64,000 bases of DNA from Oscillospiraceae bacterium. GTDB lineage: Bacteria; Bacillota; Clostridia; Oscillospirales; Acutalibacteraceae. The notes beneath the pieces are model-generated. The model was not told where the DNA came from. It searched no databases and worked only from the letters and a program-made list of their open reading frames with translations. Location: positions 1-64,000 of the forward strand of contig DPOR01000007.1 in assembly GCA_003538135.1 (NCBI GenBank). Reading direction: 5' to 3'. Positions 26,487-33,920 of the stretch are shown piece by piece. The translations under genes were made by a program, and so were the position numbers. Position 1 is the first letter of the stretch. Every line of letters begins with the position of its first letter.

Positions 26487-27038
26487 AATATCAAGCTTAG
26501 CCCTTGCGAGCGACGCCTCCCACGGGTCATGGGTGATGAGTATGACGGGCTTCGTCTTTGCGAAGTCCTCAACGAGCTTCACTGTCCGCCCGCGCAGCTC
26601 GGCGTCGAGGCCTTTAAACGGCTCGTCGAGCAGGAGTATGTCCGCGTCAAACGCCAGCGCCCGCGCCAACGCCACCCTGCGGCACATTCCGCCGCTGAGC
26701 TCGGCGGGCTTTTTGTCGAGCGAGTCCGAAAGCTCAACCTTTTCGAGCAGCTCTTTTGCGCGCTCCTTTGAGCACACGGCGGCGACATTGTCGAGCGCAC
26801 TGAACCACGGGAGCAGTCGGTCGTTTTGAAAGACGACTGCCGCTTTTTTGCCCTCAAGCCCGTAAATATTGCCTGAATCGGGCTGTTCGAGTCCGAGAAT
26901 TATACGCATGAGCGTAGTCTTTCCGCTGCCCGACGCGCCGCATATGGCAAAAATGCCGCTGTCGGGTATTTCCGCGCTTATGTTTTCGAGCACCGAAACG
27001 CCGTCAAAAGATTTCGAGATGCTTTGAAGTTTTATCAT
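26478..27038 (-). CDS. ABC transporter ATP-binding protein, SsuB/TauB-type
   Basis: 186 aa from MIKLQSISKSF, whose ATG overlaps the permease stop by four bases; a longer frame to 27227 runs inside the permease gene. Walker A GASGSGKTT (33-41), Q-loop FQNDRLLPW, signature LSGGMCRRVALARAL, Walker B LLLDEP and H-loop ITHD are all intact, but the protein is short (family about 240-260) because the C-terminal part is missing. It should energise the permease encoded just upstream. With no C-terminal extension there is no obvious regulatory domain. Confidence 0.93.
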   Translation of the reverse strand: MIKLQSISKSFDGVSVLENISAEIPDSGIFAICGASGSGKTTLMRIILGLEQPDSGNIYGLEGKKAAVVFQNDRLLPWFSALDNVAAVCSKERAKELLEKVELSDSLDKKPAELSGGMCRRVALARALAFDADILLLDEPFKGLDAELRGRTVKLVEDFAKTKPVILITHDPWEASLARAKLDIEK

Positions 27039-27814
27039 TTCTCCCACCCCGCAGTCTTTTTTAAGATAAGGCGCAGAATAAATTCGAGCACAACGCTCAA
27101 AAGAATGACGACGAGCGTCACCGCGAAGAGCGTCGGGGTCTCGAGATATATTTTTGAGTAGTACAGCTCGCTGCCGAGCGCGTGCCGGGGCAGACTCAGC
27201 ACCTCCGCCGCAACTCCCGCTTTCCATGAGAGTCCGAGCGCGGTCGAGCAGCCGGCGAAGAAATACGGACGGACGCTCGGAAGATAGACCTTGTGGAGCA
27301 TATCTTTTTTGGAAAAGCGAAATACGTGCGCCATTTCAAGAAGGTCGCGGTCGCACTCCGCGATTCCGCGGCTGACGTTGCCCCAAAGTATCGGCAGAAC
27401 CATGAGAAACGCTATGAAAATCGCCACGTTGTCGCGCTTTATCCACACGAGGGCGAGGATAATAAAGGACGCGACGGGCGTTGAGCGCACGACGGTCAGC
27501 AGCGGCATGAACAGCTCATAGAGCACGCGCGATACGGCGGTGAGCACGCCGAGCACCGAGCCTGCGGCTATGCCGAGCGCACAGCCCGCGACTATCCTCA
27601 ACAGGGATTGCAGCACGGCGAGCCAAAAGTCACCCTGACGCGCAAGCTCCCAAAGCCGCGCAAGCGTTGCGGCGGGCGAGGGGAGCAGCAGCTCCGACCC
27701 GACGGCGCGCGACGCTATGAACCATATCAGTATCCAGCAAAGCGCCGCCGCGAGCTTTAAGAACGCAGCGGGGACTTTGCCTGTTTTTTTATTTGCCTGT
27801 GTAGTAGAAATCAT
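27035..27814 (-). CDS. ABC transporter permease, SsuC/TauC-type
   Basis: 259 aa with about six membrane segments (near 15-35, 70-95, 100-125, 130-150, 185-205, 225-250). The BPD_transp_1 EAA-like loop is in ECDRDLLEMAHVFRFSKKDML. The start ATG lies inside the last codons of the substrate-binding gene in another frame (26-bp overlap) with GGAGGA 13 bases before it. Together with the ATPase and lipoprotein it forms a complete nitrate/sulfonate/taurine-type importer. Confidence 0.92.
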   Translation of the reverse strand: MISTTQANKKTGKVPAAFLKLAAALCWILIWFIASRAVGSELLLPSPAATLARLWELARQGDFWLAVLQSLLRIVAGCALGIAAGSVLGVLTAVSRVLYELFMPLLTVVRSTPVASFIILALVWIKRDNVAIFIAFLMVLPILWGNVSRGIAECDRDLLEMAHVFRFSKKDMLHKVYLPSVRPYFFAGCSTALGLSWKAGVAAEVLSLPRHALGSELYYSKIYLETPTLFAVTLVVILLSVVLEFILRLILKKTAGWEK

Positions 27815-28805
27815 CAGCGGGTACAGCTCCTCCGACCGATTTGGGATCCGCCTTGAAGAGAACATCGAAATTCGCCTTAGCGGTCTTTGTCATTTCGTCG
27901 CCGGTCATATAGACGATGTTGCAGTTGGGGAGAGCCTTTGCGGCTATCTGTGCGTTGGGTACGATGCCCGCGTCGGCTATCATCTGCGCCGCCTTTTCGG
28001 TGTTGCCGTTTACGAAATCGACGGATTTTTTATATTCCGCGAGGAACGCCTTGACTGCATTTGGATGAGTCTCGAGAAACTCGGTGCGGACAATAAGGCA
28101 GCCCTGCGCGAGCGAGGTCTTTTCGCCCTTTGCGGTGGTCGCCTTCTCCCACTCCTCGGTCAGGTCGAGAGCCTTGCGCACAGAGTTGTTTTTCGCCATG
28201 ACTGTAGTGACGTTGGGCTCGGGGAGCATGGCGATGTCGATTTTGCCCGTTGCCATGAGCGTGGCAAGCTCGGCGTGGTCGGTGTAGTAGGTTATCTCAA
28301 CATCTTTTTTGGGGTCGATTCCGTTTGCCTCGAGGATGTAGTTGAGAACATATTCGGGCGTTGCGCTCTGTCCGGTCGCGCCTATTTTTTTGCCCTTCAA
28401 ATCGGCAACGCTCTTTATGCTCTCGCCGTTTTCGAGTATCGAGAGCACGCCGAGGGTGTTTACGGCTATCATCTTTACCTTCCCGCCGGTCTTTTTATAT
28501 ATCGCGGCGGCGAGATTCAGCGGGCAGGCGGCAATGTCGGCCTCGCCCTTGATGATGAGGGGTGCTATCTCGGTTGCGGCCGAGGCTATCGAGATGTTGT
28601 ACTGCGCGTTTTTGTCGCTGATGAGCTTGGCCATGCCCATGCCCGTCGGACCCTTGAGAGCCGTGATGTTTATGGGCGTTGTGTCCGCGGGGACGGTTTC
28701 TTCGGTTGTCGTTTCGCCGCCGTCGGGCTTTACGGTGCAGGCGGCAAACCCCAAGACCATGGCAAGGCACAGCAGCAGGGAAAGAATCCTTGTAAATTTC
28801 TTCAT
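27789..28805 (-). CDS. ABC transporter substrate-binding lipoprotein, SsuA/NMT1-like
   Basis: 338 aa. The signal peptide ends in lipobox LGFAAC (Cys22), so it is a membrane-anchored lipoprotein. An acidic Thr/Glu linker (about 24-45) is followed by the two-lobed NMT1/TauA fold with LKGPTGMGMAKL at the start, a GEADIAACPLN hinge and LAQGCLIVRTEF. The ligand class (sulfonates, nitrate, pyrimidine precursors and others) cannot be read off. First gene of the transporter operon. Its leader contains a GC-rich cloverleaf-like repeat (28853-28940). Confidence 0.9.
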   Translation of the reverse strand: MKKFTRILSLLLCLAMVLGFAACTVKPDGGETTTEETVPADTTPINITALKGPTGMGMAKLISDKNAQYNISIASAATEIAPLIIKGEADIAACPLNLAAAIYKKTGGKVKMIAVNTLGVLSILENGESIKSVADLKGKKIGATGQSATPEYVLNYILEANGIDPKKDVEITYYTDHAELATLMATGKIDIAMLPEPNVTTVMAKNNSVRKALDLTEEWEKATTAKGEKTSLAQGCLIVRTEFLETHPNAVKAFLAEYKKSVDFVNGNTEKAAQMIADAGIVPNAQIAAKALPNCNIVYMTGDEMTKTAKANFDVLFKADPKSVGGAVPADDFYYTGK

Positions 28806-28852
28806 TGTGAGTTGCTCCTTCGAATTTAGATATATCTGAAACCGGGGTTCGC

Positions 28853-28940
28853 GCCGCCGCCGAAAGCTGCGCTTTCGGCGCGCCCTTCGGGCGCCGGAGC
28901 CGCGAAGCGGCTCGGCGGCACGGTTGCCTGCGTAGGCGCA
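28853..28940. repeat. GC-rich multi-hairpin repeat in the transporter leader
   Basis: Three hairpins stand side by side: CGAAAGC/GCTTTCG (28861-28877), GCGCCC/GGGCGC (28880-28894) and GAGCCGC/GCGGCTC (28897-28913). They are enclosed by an outer stem GCCGCC/GGCGGC (28853-28858 with 28914-28919), giving a cloverleaf. A fourth small hairpin GCCT/AGGC follows to 28937. It fills the whole gap between the regulator stop and the transporter leader. Confidence 0.8.
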
Positions 28941-29576
28941 CTATTCCCGATTTTTGACCGTAATAAAAATTTTTTTGCCCTCGCGGCGGATATCTCCGCT
29001 CGTCTCGAGGCTGTCCAAAGCGCGGTAGAGCGACGCACGCCCGATGTCGAGCCTGCGCGCAAGCTCCGCACAGCTTTGAATGTCAACCTCACCCGCCTGC
29101 TCGCGTTCGAGCAGGTAGGAGAGCAGCTTGCTCGCGCTGTCTCCGGCGGTCAGAGCCTCTATCCGGCGCGTCAAAAAGCGTATGCGCGCAGACAGGTAGG
29201 CGGCGAAGCCGACGGCGGCTCCGGGCTCGCTCTCGATGAGCTGTGCTATGGCATCTTTTTCAAAGAATACCGCGCTGCATTCGACTCGCGCCGTGACGGT
29301 TGTCGCGGGGGAGGGCTCGTCCGAAAAGAGAGTCACCGCGCCGAAGATGTCGCCCGGCACGAGCGTGCTTATGACCGCCCGCCCCTTGTTGACCGCCGCG
29401 CTCCCCGTGAGTATCATGCCCATCGTGCGCCCGCCGCGCTCGGGGGAGAGCAGCTCGTCCCCTCTGCGGAAAGTCCTCGTCTGAGCTCCGTCTACAAGCT
29501 CCTCGAGTCTGCTTTCGTTGACGCTTTGAAATATTCGGTTGTTTTTGAGCATCGAAGCACATTCTTGCACCGTCAT
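28941..29576 (-). CDS. Crp/Fnr family transcriptional regulator
   Basis: 211 aa. An N-terminal cyclic-nucleotide-binding-type barrel (about 10-125; LSPERGGRTMGMILTGSAAV, LVPGDIFGAVTLFS) is joined by a long helix to a C-terminal winged helix (ELARRLDIGRASLYRALDSLE as the recognition region). No Cys cluster for Fe-S is present, so it is not a classical FNR. ATG at 29576 is taken because AAGG lies seven bases upstream. It lies upstream of the ABC transporter in the same direction and probably controls it and itself. The ligand is unknown. Confidence 0.92.
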   Translation of the reverse strand: MTVQECASMLKNNRIFQSVNESRLEELVDGAQTRTFRRGDELLSPERGGRTMGMILTGSAAVNKGRAVISTLVPGDIFGAVTLFSDEPSPATTVTARVECSAVFFEKDAIAQLIESEPGAAVGFAAYLSARIRFLTRRIEALTAGDSASKLLSYLLEREQAGEVDIQSCAELARRLDIGRASLYRALDSLETSGDIRREGKKIFITVKNRE

Positions 29577-29590
29577 CAAATCACCTTAAC

Positions 29591-29640
29591 TGTATCATTT
29601 GGTACACTTTTATTATAGCTGCCGCCGATACTGTTGTCAA
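29591..29640 (-). promoter_or_regulatory. promoter and operator of the Crp/Fnr gene
   Basis: On the minus strand TTGACA (29635-29640) and TATAAT (29612-29617) are 17 bp apart, a consensus promoter. The palindrome TGTA-N8-TACA (29591-29606) lies at the transcription start, a position suited to self-repression by a Crp/Fnr dimer. Confidence 0.7.
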
Positions 29641-29659
29641 TAGCATTTGCACCCGCGCC

Positions 29660-29688
29660 TTGAAAAAAACGCTGATTAATGTTATACT
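29660..29688 (+). promoter_or_regulatory. promoter of the HD-domain gene
   Basis: TTGAAA (29660-29665), 17-bp spacer, TATACT (29683-29688). Confidence 0.7.
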
Positions 29689-29718
29689 TTCAGTGGGAAT
29701 AAAAAACGGAGGCGAAGT

Positions 29719-30303
29719 ATGGCAAGCAACTTTTTTGCAATGATATCGAGACTCAAGTATATCGACCGCTGGGCGCTTATGCGCAACACACATGAGGAAA
29801 ATTTGAGCGAGCACTGCATGGAGACCGCGTGCATCGCCCACGCTCTTGCGGTTATAGGTAACAGGCGGTTCGGGAAGTATTACAACGCCGAGCGTGCCGC
29901 GCTGCTCGGGCTGTATCACGATGCGCCCGAGACGCTGACGGGAGATATGCCCACGCCCGTCAAGTATTACAGTCCGCGTATCCGCGAGGCATATGCGCAG
30001 GTTGAGCAGAGCGCGTGCGAGCACCTGGTTTCCATGCTCCCGGAGGATCTGCGCCGTGACTTTGCGCCGTTCTTTTTTAAGAGCGAGGAGGATGAGGAGC
30101 TGTGGAAGCTCGTCAAGGCGGCAGACAAAATCTGCGCATATATAAAATGTATTGACGAGAAGAAAGCGGGCAACACGGAATTCGACCGCGCCGCCGAGTC
30201 AACTCTCGAGGCCGTGAACGCACTCGGGCTGCCGGAGGCGGAGGAGTTTATGAGAGAATTTTTGGGTGGATATAAGCTGACTCTTGATGAGATAAAGGAA
30301 TAA
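29719..30303 (+). CDS. yfbR: HD-domain 5'-nucleotidase, YfbR-like
   Basis: 194 aa, almost the length of E. coli YfbR (199). R17-W18 (IDRWALMR), metal ligands H32 (LSEH), H67-D68 (YHDAPE) and D136 (AADKICAY) match the known YfbR pattern, and GDMPTPVKYY is conserved. YfbR removes phosphate from 2'-deoxynucleoside 5'-monophosphates, helping dTMP supply and nucleotide balance. Single gene, divergent from the Crp/Fnr gene, with its own promoter. Confidence 0.93.
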   Translation: MASNFFAMISRLKYIDRWALMRNTHEENLSEHCMETACIAHALAVIGNRRFGKYYNAERAALLGLYHDAPETLTGDMPTPVKYYSPRIREAYAQVEQSACEHLVSMLPEDLRRDFAPFFFKSEEDEELWKLVKAADKICAYIKCIDEKKAGNTEFDRAAESTLEAVNALGLPEAEEFMREFLGGYKLTLDEIKE

Positions 30304-30381
30304 TAGTTGGAGCATTTTCCACAAATGAATCTTGACTTTTTTGTAACATTTCCCCAAACAATTGTAAATTTATCGTAAATC

Positions 30382-30410
30382 TTGACTATGAGCCGGCTCT
30401 TTGATATAAT
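30382..30410 (+). promoter_or_regulatory. promoter of the lipoprotein gene
   Basis: TTGACT (30382-30387), 17-bp spacer, TATAAT (30405-30410). A leader of about 70 nt follows. Confidence 0.8.
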
Positions 30411-30486
30411 AACGGAGGAATGCCGTGCAAAAAAAATAATCACGGTATTGAAAAACCAGATAAAACTTTCTTTAGGAGGAAAGAAA

Positions 30487-31740
30487 ATGAAGAGAATTTT
30501 AGCACTGCTTCTTGTCGTTGCTACCATTTTCGCATTTGCGGCCTGCAAGAAGACCGACAAAGAAAATAACGGAAAAACGACAGGCGGCGACACGGACGCT
30601 ATTGCGGACGTCATCACAGACGGTTCGTCGGACAGCTCCGAGAGCGAGTCTTCGTCGGACGGCACTCTTGCCAACAACAAGAAGCCCGGCACAAGACCTA
30701 CCGGCAACAAGACAAACCTCGGCACAAACACCACCGTAAAGCCCAGCCAGACCAACAAGCCCGAGAACAGACCGACTAAGCATAAGTACACTATAGTTGT
30801 CGAGAAGAGGAATTCTAAGGGCATGGCGGAAGTCATCGTTGTCGACGGTACCCGTTACGATCTTAAGAACGGCAACGATGTTGCGGCTCTTAAGAAGAGA
30901 GTTGAAGATGAGAAAGCGAACGACCTTCTCGGTCAGCTTTACGATGTCGATCCCACTATCACCGTTCAGCTCGGCCTGAATGCACTTGATGAGGGCTCCT
31001 TGCTCTCCTATAAGTATGATCCCGAGGGTGAGTACTTCTATGTTGACGACCTCAACTCCTGGCAGCAGCAGTTCGGCTTCAACCCGCTGTATGACTTCGG
31101 CGCCGGCTTCACTGTCATGTATTACGATACAGTCAGAATCAAGTTCAGCTACGGCACAGACGAAAAGGGCAGAAGCAAAGATTATATGCTTCAGCTTTGG
31201 AAAGGTCAGTACGGCCTTATGTTCGTCGGCTCCGAGATAGGCTTCTATGAGAAGGATAAGGACAAGGCGGCTTCCGACAGCGCTGCTCTCGAGCACTATG
31301 AGTGTGCTACCGATCACCTTCTTCCCATGGAGATGGTCTGCTATCGCTATGATGCTAACGGCAATCTCAATCCGCTCTTCAAGAGCAAGTATGCTCGCCA
31401 CTGGTGGTCGACCGGCTTCGTTCCCGGCGTTCTCAAGAACTTCGCTAACCGCTCCGAGCTCGTTGTTGAAGCGAGAATAACCTTTGACGACAATGCTATG
31501 GCCAAGGTAGTCGGCGACGCGTTCAAGGCTAACAAGTTCAAGGAGATCGAACCCTCTCAGCATGACATTCACAAGCCCGACACTTACTATGTCAGCGGCA
31601 GCGATGTTATTTTCACATGGAGAATGATACAGCATCCCAAGAAGGTTGATATCCTCAAGAATACAACCAGAACAACAACGCCTCCTTCGACTACTGCGGC
31701 TCATGCTGCAACAACCACCGCGGCAAACGCCGAATCCTAA
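30487..31740 (+). CDS. lipoprotein of unknown function
   Basis: 417 aa from the ATG eight bases after AGGAGG. The signal peptide ends in lipobox FAFAAC (Cys19). Residues about 25-95 are Asp/Ser/Thr/Asn-rich and look disordered, forming a stalk. The folded part (100-390) contains YTIVVEKRNSKGMAEVIVVDG and an aromatic-rich stretch with YFYVDDLNSWQQQFGFNPLY. The latter resembles DUF4474-type domains of Clostridial surface proteins, a resemblance judged from memory. The tail is Thr/Ala-rich. No catalytic motif is seen. Codon use is highly biased, suggesting strong expression. Confidence 0.85.
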   Translation: MKRILALLLVVATIFAFAACKKTDKENNGKTTGGDTDAIADVITDGSSDSSESESSSDGTLANNKKPGTRPTGNKTNLGTNTTVKPSQTNKPENRPTKHKYTIVVEKRNSKGMAEVIVVDGTRYDLKNGNDVAALKKRVEDEKANDLLGQLYDVDPTITVQLGLNALDEGSLLSYKYDPEGEYFYVDDLNSWQQQFGFNPLYDFGAGFTVMYYDTVRIKFSYGTDEKGRSKDYMLQLWKGQYGLMFVGSEIGFYEKDKDKAASDSAALEHYECATDHLLPMEMVCYRYDANGNLNPLFKSKYARHWWSTGFVPGVLKNFANRSELVVEARITFDDNAMAKVVGDAFKANKFKEIEPSQHDIHKPDTYYVSGSDVIFTWRMIQHPKKVDILKNTTRTTTPPSTTAAHAATTTAANAES

Positions 31741-31810
31741 ATCGCGGATGTTTCCCGAAAGAGATATCGTTTATAACTAATTACAAATTCTTAAAAATCT
31801 ATTAATATGC

Positions 31811-31838
31811 TTGACAAAATCGGAAAGCATGGTATAAT
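31811..31838 (+). promoter_or_regulatory. promoter of the small secreted protein gene
   Basis: TTGACA (31811-31816), 16-bp spacer, TATAAT (31833-31838). In the 90-nt leader TTAAGTC and GACTTAA (31876-31895) form a 7-bp stem-loop before the ribosome-binding site. Confidence 0.85.
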
Positions 31839-31927
31839 CTGAAAGTGTAATGATATTTCTTCAATTTCATTGCCATTAAGTCTTAGCGGACTTAAAAATT
31901 ATTAAAAACAGAAAGGGTTGTAGAAAA

Positions 31928-32521
31928 ATGAAGAAAATCGTAAGTCTTCTCCTTGCGCTCGTCATGGTTCTCTCCCTCGGCGTTGCTGCTTTCGCAGCTC
32001 CCGCCGCAGGCGAAGAGGATACCCCGAAGGCTGAGGAAACTCCTTGGGTTACTGTTGACCAGATCCTCCAGTGGGTTAAGGATACCATTATCCCCAACCT
32101 CAACATGGATCTCATGAAGGAAGTCATCAAGCAGACTAAGGCTACCATCGACAATATCGTTGAGCTGCTCAAGCCCCTCTTCGATAAGAACAAGAACCCC
32201 GATCTCCCCAGCGAGAATGATTTTGCTGAGCTTCCCGCAAAGATGATGAATACGTTTATCGATCTCCTTGCTAAGGCATTCAAGACCGACAGACAGACCA
32301 TCATCGACAAGCTCCTTGAGATCCCGCTGGTAAAGAAGATCATGGGTTGGTACGGCTATAAGCCCCCCGTTGCTCCTTCCACCACCGAGGCTCCTTCTAC
32401 CACTGAGGCTCCCGCTCCGACTGAGGTTCCCAACACCGGCGCTGCTGCTGCTGTTGCTGCTGTTGCTTCTCTCTCCGTCGCTGCTGCCGCTGCTTACGTT
32501 TCCAAGAAGAAGGCTGCTTAA
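31928..32521 (+). CDS. small secreted protein with C-terminal sorting-like signal
   Basis: 197 aa. Signal peptide 1-23 (AAFAAP). A helical core (40-140) contains hydrophobic heptad-like stretches such as IPNLNMDLMKEVIKQTKATI and VELLKPLFDK. The Pro/Thr/Glu linker (APSTTEAPSTTEAPAPTE) spaces it from the wall. The end is VPNTG, about 20 hydrophobic Ala/Val residues and KKKAA, an LPxTG-like sorting signal with V-P-N-T-G in place of L-P-x-T-G. That suggests sortase attachment. The codons are strongly biased and the promoter is consensus, so it may be abundant. Function unknown. Confidence 0.85.
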   Translation: MKKIVSLLLALVMVLSLGVAAFAAPAAGEEDTPKAEETPWVTVDQILQWVKDTIIPNLNMDLMKEVIKQTKATIDNIVELLKPLFDKNKNPDLPSENDFAELPAKMMNTFIDLLAKAFKTDRQTIIDKLLEIPLVKKIMGWYGYKPPVAPSTTEAPSTTEAPAPTEVPNTGAAAAVAAVASLSVAAAAAYVSKKKAA

Positions 32522-32558
32522 GTAGTTCGGTAACTTAACGGTAATTGAACAAACGAAA

Positions 32559-32591
32559 GTCCGGACGGTCTTATGACCGCCCGGATTTTTT
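32559..32591 (+). terminator. terminator after the small secreted protein gene
   Basis: An 11-bp stem with one mismatch (32560-32570 with 32575-32585), TTAT loop, then six T. Confidence 0.88.
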
Positions 32592-32600
32592 ATGCCCGTT

Positions 32601-33530
32601 TTATTCCGTAAATACGCTCTCTATCCTTTTTTCGCACCCCGCCGGCGAATAGACCCACGAATCTAAATGCCGGCTGTCCGTGAAATATCTTATCGGCGCG
32701 GGCGGATAATCCGCGCTGAACGAATCGACTATGACGAGCTTTATCTTCATGCGCTGCGGCAGAATGCTCTTTATATACACGCTCGCGTGGTCACCGTCCC
32801 TGACTCCCTCGCAGTATTCCGCAAGCCCCGCAAGGTTCGGCGTCAGCTCGACAAAGACGCCGTATTTCTCAACGGAGCGGACTATCCCCGGAACGGTTTC
32901 GCCCGCCTTGAACGCGGCGGAATTTTCCTCCCATGTGCCCAGCAGCTCGCGGTGCGAGAGCGTGAGACGCCCCAACTCGTCGCAGCTTTTGACTATGGCG
33001 CGGATGTTCTGCCCCGTAAAAAACCGTGCGTTCGGATGCGGTATGCGCGACACGGAGATGCTGTCAATGGGCAGCAGTGCGCTTATCCCCGCGCCGATGT
33101 CGCAGAATGCGCCGAAGGGCTCCATGTGCGTCACGCACGCATCTATAACGTCGCCGCAGACGAGCGACGACAGATACTCCCGCCTGCAGTCCTCCTGAAC
33201 GCTTCGGCGGCTCAGCAGGGCGTATGTTTCCCCGTTTTTGTCCGCGTCGAATCCGATTATGCGGAAAATCACAGCCTTGTTCACCCGCGAGATGAGCGCG
33301 ATATCTCGCACGCTCCCGTCCTCGATTCCGAGCGCGCCCTCATTCTTCGGGATAATGCCGCGCATACAGCCGAGGTCAACGTGCAGGTTGTGCTCGCCGT
33401 CGCAAAGCACGGCTCTGCCCTCGAGCGGAGTCCCGCTTTTATATGCCTCGCGCAGCAGCGTGGGCGAGCTTAATATTCGGGCGTTCTGCGCTGTCGGCAG
33501 CAGTGTTCCCTCGGGTTTGAAGCAGGTCAT
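32601..33530 (-). CDS. S1-domain RNA-binding protein, ribosomal protein S1-like
   Basis: 309 aa from the ATG with AAAGGA 11 bases upstream; a longer frame to 33620 lacks such a site. At least two S1 (OB-fold) domains are evident: GDVIDACVTHMEPFGAFCDIGAGISALLP near 145-172 and GETVPGIVRSVEKYGVFVELTPNLAGLAE near 215-243. A degenerate one lies at 35-110. It resembles the S1-like proteins of Clostridia that are shorter than proteobacterial S1. A role in mRNA binding or translation is likely. Convergent with the preceding gene and alone in its unit. Confidence 0.85.
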   Translation of the reverse strand: MTCFKPEGTLLPTAQNARILSSPTLLREAYKSGTPLEGRAVLCDGEHNLHVDLGCMRGIIPKNEGALGIEDGSVRDIALISRVNKAVIFRIIGFDADKNGETYALLSRRSVQEDCRREYLSSLVCGDVIDACVTHMEPFGAFCDIGAGISALLPIDSISVSRIPHPNARFFTGQNIRAIVKSCDELGRLTLSHRELLGTWEENSAAFKAGETVPGIVRSVEKYGVFVELTPNLAGLAEYCEGVRDGDHASVYIKSILPQRMKIKLVIVDSFSADYPPAPIRYFTDSRHLDSWVYSPAGCEKRIESVFTE

Positions 33531-33636
33531 TGTCTGTTCAGTCCTTTCGCGGCGCGGCCGCACTGCGCGGCAAGCCGATCGTTTTGAAAATCTGCGGAAA
33601 TTCATGCCCGCAGTGTACAAAATACGAAAAAAATGT

Positions 33637-33642
33637 TATAAT
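33637..33642 (+). promoter_or_regulatory. -10 box of the DUF951-prfA operon promoter
   Basis: TATAAT at 33637-33642 lies about 30 bp before the DUF951 start. The -35 region at 17 bp (TGTACA, 33614-33619) is only a partial match. Confidence 0.5.
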
Positions 33643-33672
33643 AATCTATAGCTCGGCAAAGGAGGAAGAACG

Positions 33673-33861
33673 ATGGATGTCAGAGTGGGCGACAAGCTCA
33701 TCATGAAGAAGAATCACCCGTGCGGAAGCAACGAATTCGAGGTGCTTCGCATCGGCATGGATTTTCGCATCCGCTGTCTCGGCTGCGGCCGCGAGGTCAT
33801 GGTTCCGCGCGTCAAGGCGGAGAAAAACATCAAGCGCATCGAGCGCGCCGAGAAGGATTAG
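33673..33861 (+). CDS. DUF951 family protein
   Basis: 62 aa with the complete DUF951 pattern: GDKLIMKKNHPCGSNEFEV, then IRCLGCGREVMVPR. Three Cys residues (one in HPCGS, two in CLGCG) could bind metal. It is a short beta-rich protein common in Firmicutes, often beside rpsF/ychF or translation genes. Function unknown, although it probably acts with nucleic acids. AAAGGAGGAAG precedes the ATG. First gene of the prfA operon here. Confidence 0.93.
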   Translation: MDVRVGDKLIMKKNHPCGSNEFEVLRIGMDFRIRCLGCGREVMVPRVKAEKNIKRIERAEKD

Positions 33862-33920
33862 CATATTTTTCTTTGAGCCGCAGGGCGGTCAGTAAATAGT
33901 TTTTACACTTGGAGGAAAAT

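Noticed and set aside
27039..27227. Longer ATP-binding protein (start at 27227)
   Set aside because: The extra 63 residues are a reverse-frame part of the permease gene without ABC features; the overlap ATGA at 27035-27038 gives the coupled start.
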